A DNA stretch of 64,000 nucleotides from Coccinella septempunctata (lineage: Eukaryota; Arthropoda; Insecta; Coleoptera; Coccinellidae): contig NC_058198.1 of assembly GCF_907165205.1 (NCBI RefSeq), positions 1,267,501 to 1,331,500 on the forward strand, written 5' to 3'. A model generated the notes under the pieces. That model did no database searches, was not told the DNA's origin, and worked only from the letters and a program-made list of their open reading frames with translations. Position 1 is the stretch's first letter. Every line of letters starts with the position of its first letter. The translations under genes were made by a program, and so were the position numbers. Of this stretch, positions 61,016-64,000 are shown piece by piece.

Positions 61016-62118
61016 TGAAACTTCGCTCAAACCTTATGCCGTGGAATTGACGGCAGTCCAATAATGAATTCGACCTTTATTCAATTTATGAGTGGGTCAT
61101 TTTGATTTAAACAAGTATTCCTCATAATCTCCCACATAAAATTACTCAAACTCACCTCCAATCCACTCTTGCTTCTTCAAAATTGATATTTCAGCACAGT
61201 GACACTTATCCTAATTTTCACTCTGACAATTATTGTCAAAATGATATCGTCATGGATATTTTTGATATTTCCTAATTTTCAAAAAATTCTCAACTGTATG
61301 AAAGAAATAATTTTACACAAAATACTAAGGTCAAGGTGTTCATTTGATTCCACTTTCAGTACAACAGGAGGTTTCGAAAAAGCATTGAAAAGTTATTCTA
61401 AGTACCAGATATAATATACTTGAAACGCAGCATAGTTAATTGATCTGCAAATCTGTTATTTCCTCATTGCATGCTCAAAGGCTTCAGCTCATTGTGATTC
61501 TGGGGTTTTATTGTTGAAGCTATGTCGTATGAACATCATTTGAGCACTTAGAACAATCGGCAGAAAGCTCTTGGAACACACTAACAATAATAAGAAACGA
61601 GGGAGCAATAACTTAGCTGGATTTTTGAAGATAAAATCGAAATGGGAAATTAAATCAGCATTCGTCAAATTGAAGGTGTGAGTCTGCAAATTCAGAGACA
61701 ACAGGTCTGATAAATACCCTTTGGATGTCCTCATTGTATGGCACAATATTGATCCAGACACGCACTTTCCTGAATAATTTTCTCTTTACCTGATCCGAAT
61801 CAGGAAAAATCGTAGCTGAAGAAAGTATTTCATTTGGCGGAAGGAACCTTATGTTAAAATACATGTAGAAGTTAAAGACTCACCCTGTATACATCCTATT
61901 TAAATCAATTACCAAGCATGCGCAGAAATCTGACAATTTCTGTTTATTTTTTCTATGAATGAAGGAAATTTGCGACTCAATGAGCATGCGTATGTGTGGA
62001 AATTAAAGAAATGAATGAAATGATCTGTTAAATATATTCGAGTAAATAAAAGGAAACAGTAGTTATTTGCAATTACTTTTATATTTATTTTAATATGGAA
62101 GCAGAATAGTAGCCAACA
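61016..62118. promoter_or_regulatory. Divergent spacer, M13 peptidase / RalBP1
   Basis: 1.1 kb with both promoters. TGCGCATGC (complement at about 61916-61924), an NRF-1/Ewg-like core, sits about 200 bp before the RalBP1 ATG, with GCATGCGTATG at about 61984. Two overlapping minus-strand frames at 61864-61489 show no family I know. A CACCCTGTAT word at about 61885 recalls the end of the MITE-like element at 43272. Confidence 0.4.
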
Positions 62119-64000
62119 ATGGATTTTGATAGCCCTGATGTAATGAAAGAATTTCCTGGATTGTACGGAACAGAATCCAGTAAGAAATGTAAAGATGATA
62201 GTGACTGTAAGTTCGAATACTATATGTTATACAACGTCTATAAAAAATTGTTTTTATGACCTAACAGTTAGTGATGAAGCCGCGAAGAATGACTCATTAA
62301 TTGGCAAGAAAAAGGATAAAAAAGATAAGAAGGATAAGGAAAAAGGATATGCAGCCCTAGAAGGGGAGAGCTCTGGTGATGACAACTCAAAATCTAGGCA
62401 AGTTTCGTTCGATAATTGGTGAATTTCGAATATAATCAATTCAGGTGCCAAATATCCTTGTCTCAGAACTTTCCTATAATGGGTTTTTGATACGTTTGTT
62501 TTCACTTCGGAGTAAGGTGCTCAAATGCATTTAACGAGTACATAATGGAACCTTTACTCAAATTACAATAGAGAATTGATGACTCGAGTGTAGTTTTTGA
62601 AATGACAGTTTTTCTAGGAGTCCTTCTAAATATAAAAAAGCAAAGTCTTTCAAGTTCAGTTCGAAATCCAAAGAAAGGAGGGACAAATCTAAGGAAAAAG
62701 ATGTTATAGATAAGAAGAAAGAAAAAGACAAGAAGCTTGAAAAAAAAGTAGAGAAAGGAAAATTAGATAAACATAAAAAAGTCAAGAGTGGCGAGGAGTA
62801 TTGCAGCCTTGCAGGTATCTTGTGACCTCAGACACTATTTATACATGTTAAATTATCACTCTGAAAGCTGTCCAGCCAATATTAAATCTGTGATTTCGAT
62901 TTTGAATACATGTTTCCTAACATTTACATCTTATGTTTTAGATGCGTTGCCAATATTTGGAGTTAGTTTAGAATTATCTGTAGAAAGGAGCAAATGCCAT
63001 GATGGTCTAGATATTCCATTGCCTGTGCGGCAGTGTATAGATTATTTGGAAGTAGCAGGAATGTCTTTTGAGGGAATATATAAAGTCAGTGGAACAAAGT
63101 CTAAAGTTGTTCAAATCAGAAAAATGTTCAACAATAGGGAAAATGTCAATTTATTCGATTATGATGTACCAACAACTACCAGTCTACTGAAAATGTTTCT
63201 GAGGTTATAAATTTATGTTATTATTGTATCAATTCCAATAACAAATTCTGATTGTAGGGATTTACCAGATCCACTTTTCACCAACGATTTGTTGATAAGA
63301 TTTGAAGAGGCAGGTGCTATTCTGAGTTCTGCAACAAGAGAAAAGCACCTTAGAATTCTTATAGACAATTTACCCCCTTTGAATAAATTATTATTATCCT
63401 GGCTACTCATTCATTTGGATAATATCAGTTTGAATGTAAGTGTAACATATATTTTAGGGGTTGAAAGTCGTTCATTGGTGTTTAATTTGTAGGAACGAAT
63501 CAATAAGATGAGTCGGACTAATCTAGGAGCTTCACTCAATCACACTTTTCATGTATCATCAAGACTCCTGACGGCTCTTATTCAGCACAGTAGAGCTTTA
63601 TTTCCCGAATTAATTCTAACCCGTTATGTACCACCACTAAGTGCTGGATCCCCCCTTCCTTCTACTGCAGAAGATATTCAGAAAGAACTAGAGAAGCAAG
63701 AATCCTTATTGAACCAGATTCATATGGAAATGAATTGTGGATGTATAATTAAGCAGAGGGAAGAACTCCTTTGGGAAGTCCAAAGGATTATTACTCAACT
63801 GAAGGTATCTTTTGGAATCTATCTTACTTTCTTGCATGATATTTTGGTGAATTAATTGGAGAAATAAAATATAAATGAATTGTATACTAATATAATTTTC
63901 CAGAGGAAAATGAAGAGCTTTCAAAAGGACAAAGATGTATCACATCATGAGACGATTGAGAAGAACCCTTCCATCGCAACAAAGGAGGAACATCTGAAAG
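62119..64000 (+). CDS. Rlip: RalA-binding protein 1 (Rlip), RhoGAP; cut by window edge
   Basis: Effector of Ral GTPases with a Cdc42/Rac GAP domain. It links Ral to endocytosis and the actin skeleton. Exons seen: 62119-62206, 62268-62397, 62618-62814, 62942-63203, 63258-63435, 63493-63804 and 63904 to the edge. All are in phase, giving about 421 residues so far. A Lys/Ser-rich N-terminus (as in RALBP1) precedes the RhoGAP domain from about residue 139 (PIFGVSLELSVER, then GIYKVSG, LLKMFLRDLPDPL, MSRTNLGASLNHTF). The Ral-binding coiled-coil region begins with EELEKQESLL-like sequence and LLWEVQRIITQLKRKMKSF. The catalytic arginine-finger position holds Lys186. The second intron uses a GC donor. 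The 3' end lies beyond 64000. Confidence 0.93.
62398..62617 (+). other. GC-AG intron (RalBP1 intron 2)
   Basis: The donor reads AG|GCAAGT and the acceptor TTTCTAG|G. Joining them restores Arg-Ser-Pro-Ser in frame, whereas no GT donor nearby does. GCAAGT is the normal form of the rare GC-AG class handled by the major spliceosome. Confidence 0.8.

Noticed and set aside
61489..61864. Overlapping minus-strand ORFs between the peptidase and RalBP1
   Set aside because: No family resemblance, two frames overlap, no supporting splice pattern.
1..64000. CRISPR arrays, operons, bacterial or viral insertions
   Set aside because: No evenly spaced direct repeats, and all major ORFs are spliced animal genes.

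Overview
The window is nuclear DNA of an arthropod, most likely an insect. Genes are split by many short (about 50-120 bp) GT-AG introns, spacers are AT-rich, and the gene set is animal (Nipped-B, legless/BCL9, AP-3 beta, dual oxidase, RalBP1). I cannot name the order. I see no bacterial, organellar or viral segment. Exon chains were built by hand from splice signals, reading frame and remembered family sequence. All but one chain closes in frame from ATG to stop or to the window edge.

Layout: (1) 1764-7929 minus, transportin (nuclear import). (2) 8893-13027 plus, AP-3 beta (vesicle coat), head-to-head with transportin. (3) 15708-24278 minus, Nipped-B/NIPBL cohesin loader, tail-to-tail with AP-3 beta. 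(4) 26421-32092 minus, a FAM193-family protein. (5) 32597-37013 plus, cytosolic isoleucyl-tRNA synthetase, head-to-head with FAM193. (6) 38037-42659 plus, legless/BCL9 (Wnt co-activator). (7) 44566-45425 plus, a SET/TAF-I histone chaperone. (8) 46135-46635 minus, an unrecognised intronless ORF. (9) 47126-48103 plus, an ERG28-like membrane protein. (10) 49930-56916 plus, a diverged 23-exon dual oxidase. (11) 57058-61015 minus, an M13/neprilysin-like peptidase, tail-to-tail with Duox. (12) 62119 to the right edge, plus, RalBP1/Rlip RhoGAP (3' end missing). These are mostly unrelated housekeeping and regulatory genes that are neighbours, not a pathway cluster. Four pairs share divergent promoter spacers and three pairs converge with close or possibly overlapping 3' ends.

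Non-genic content: a 1,065-bp non-autonomous hAT-type transposon with 8-bp target duplications ends 25 bp before the SET start codon. A roughly 166-bp MITE-like element lies nearby. A deleted LINE remnant sits in an IleRS intron. Four dispersed clusters of the word CACAGA/TCTGTG (8.3-8.8, 25.1-25.4, 43.3-43.4 and 46.7-47.0 kb) share a 12-13-mer and look like an undescribed repeat family concentrated in spacers. Two introns (transportin intron 1, SET intron 1) carry U12-type minor-spliceosome signals, and RalBP1 has a GC-AG intron.
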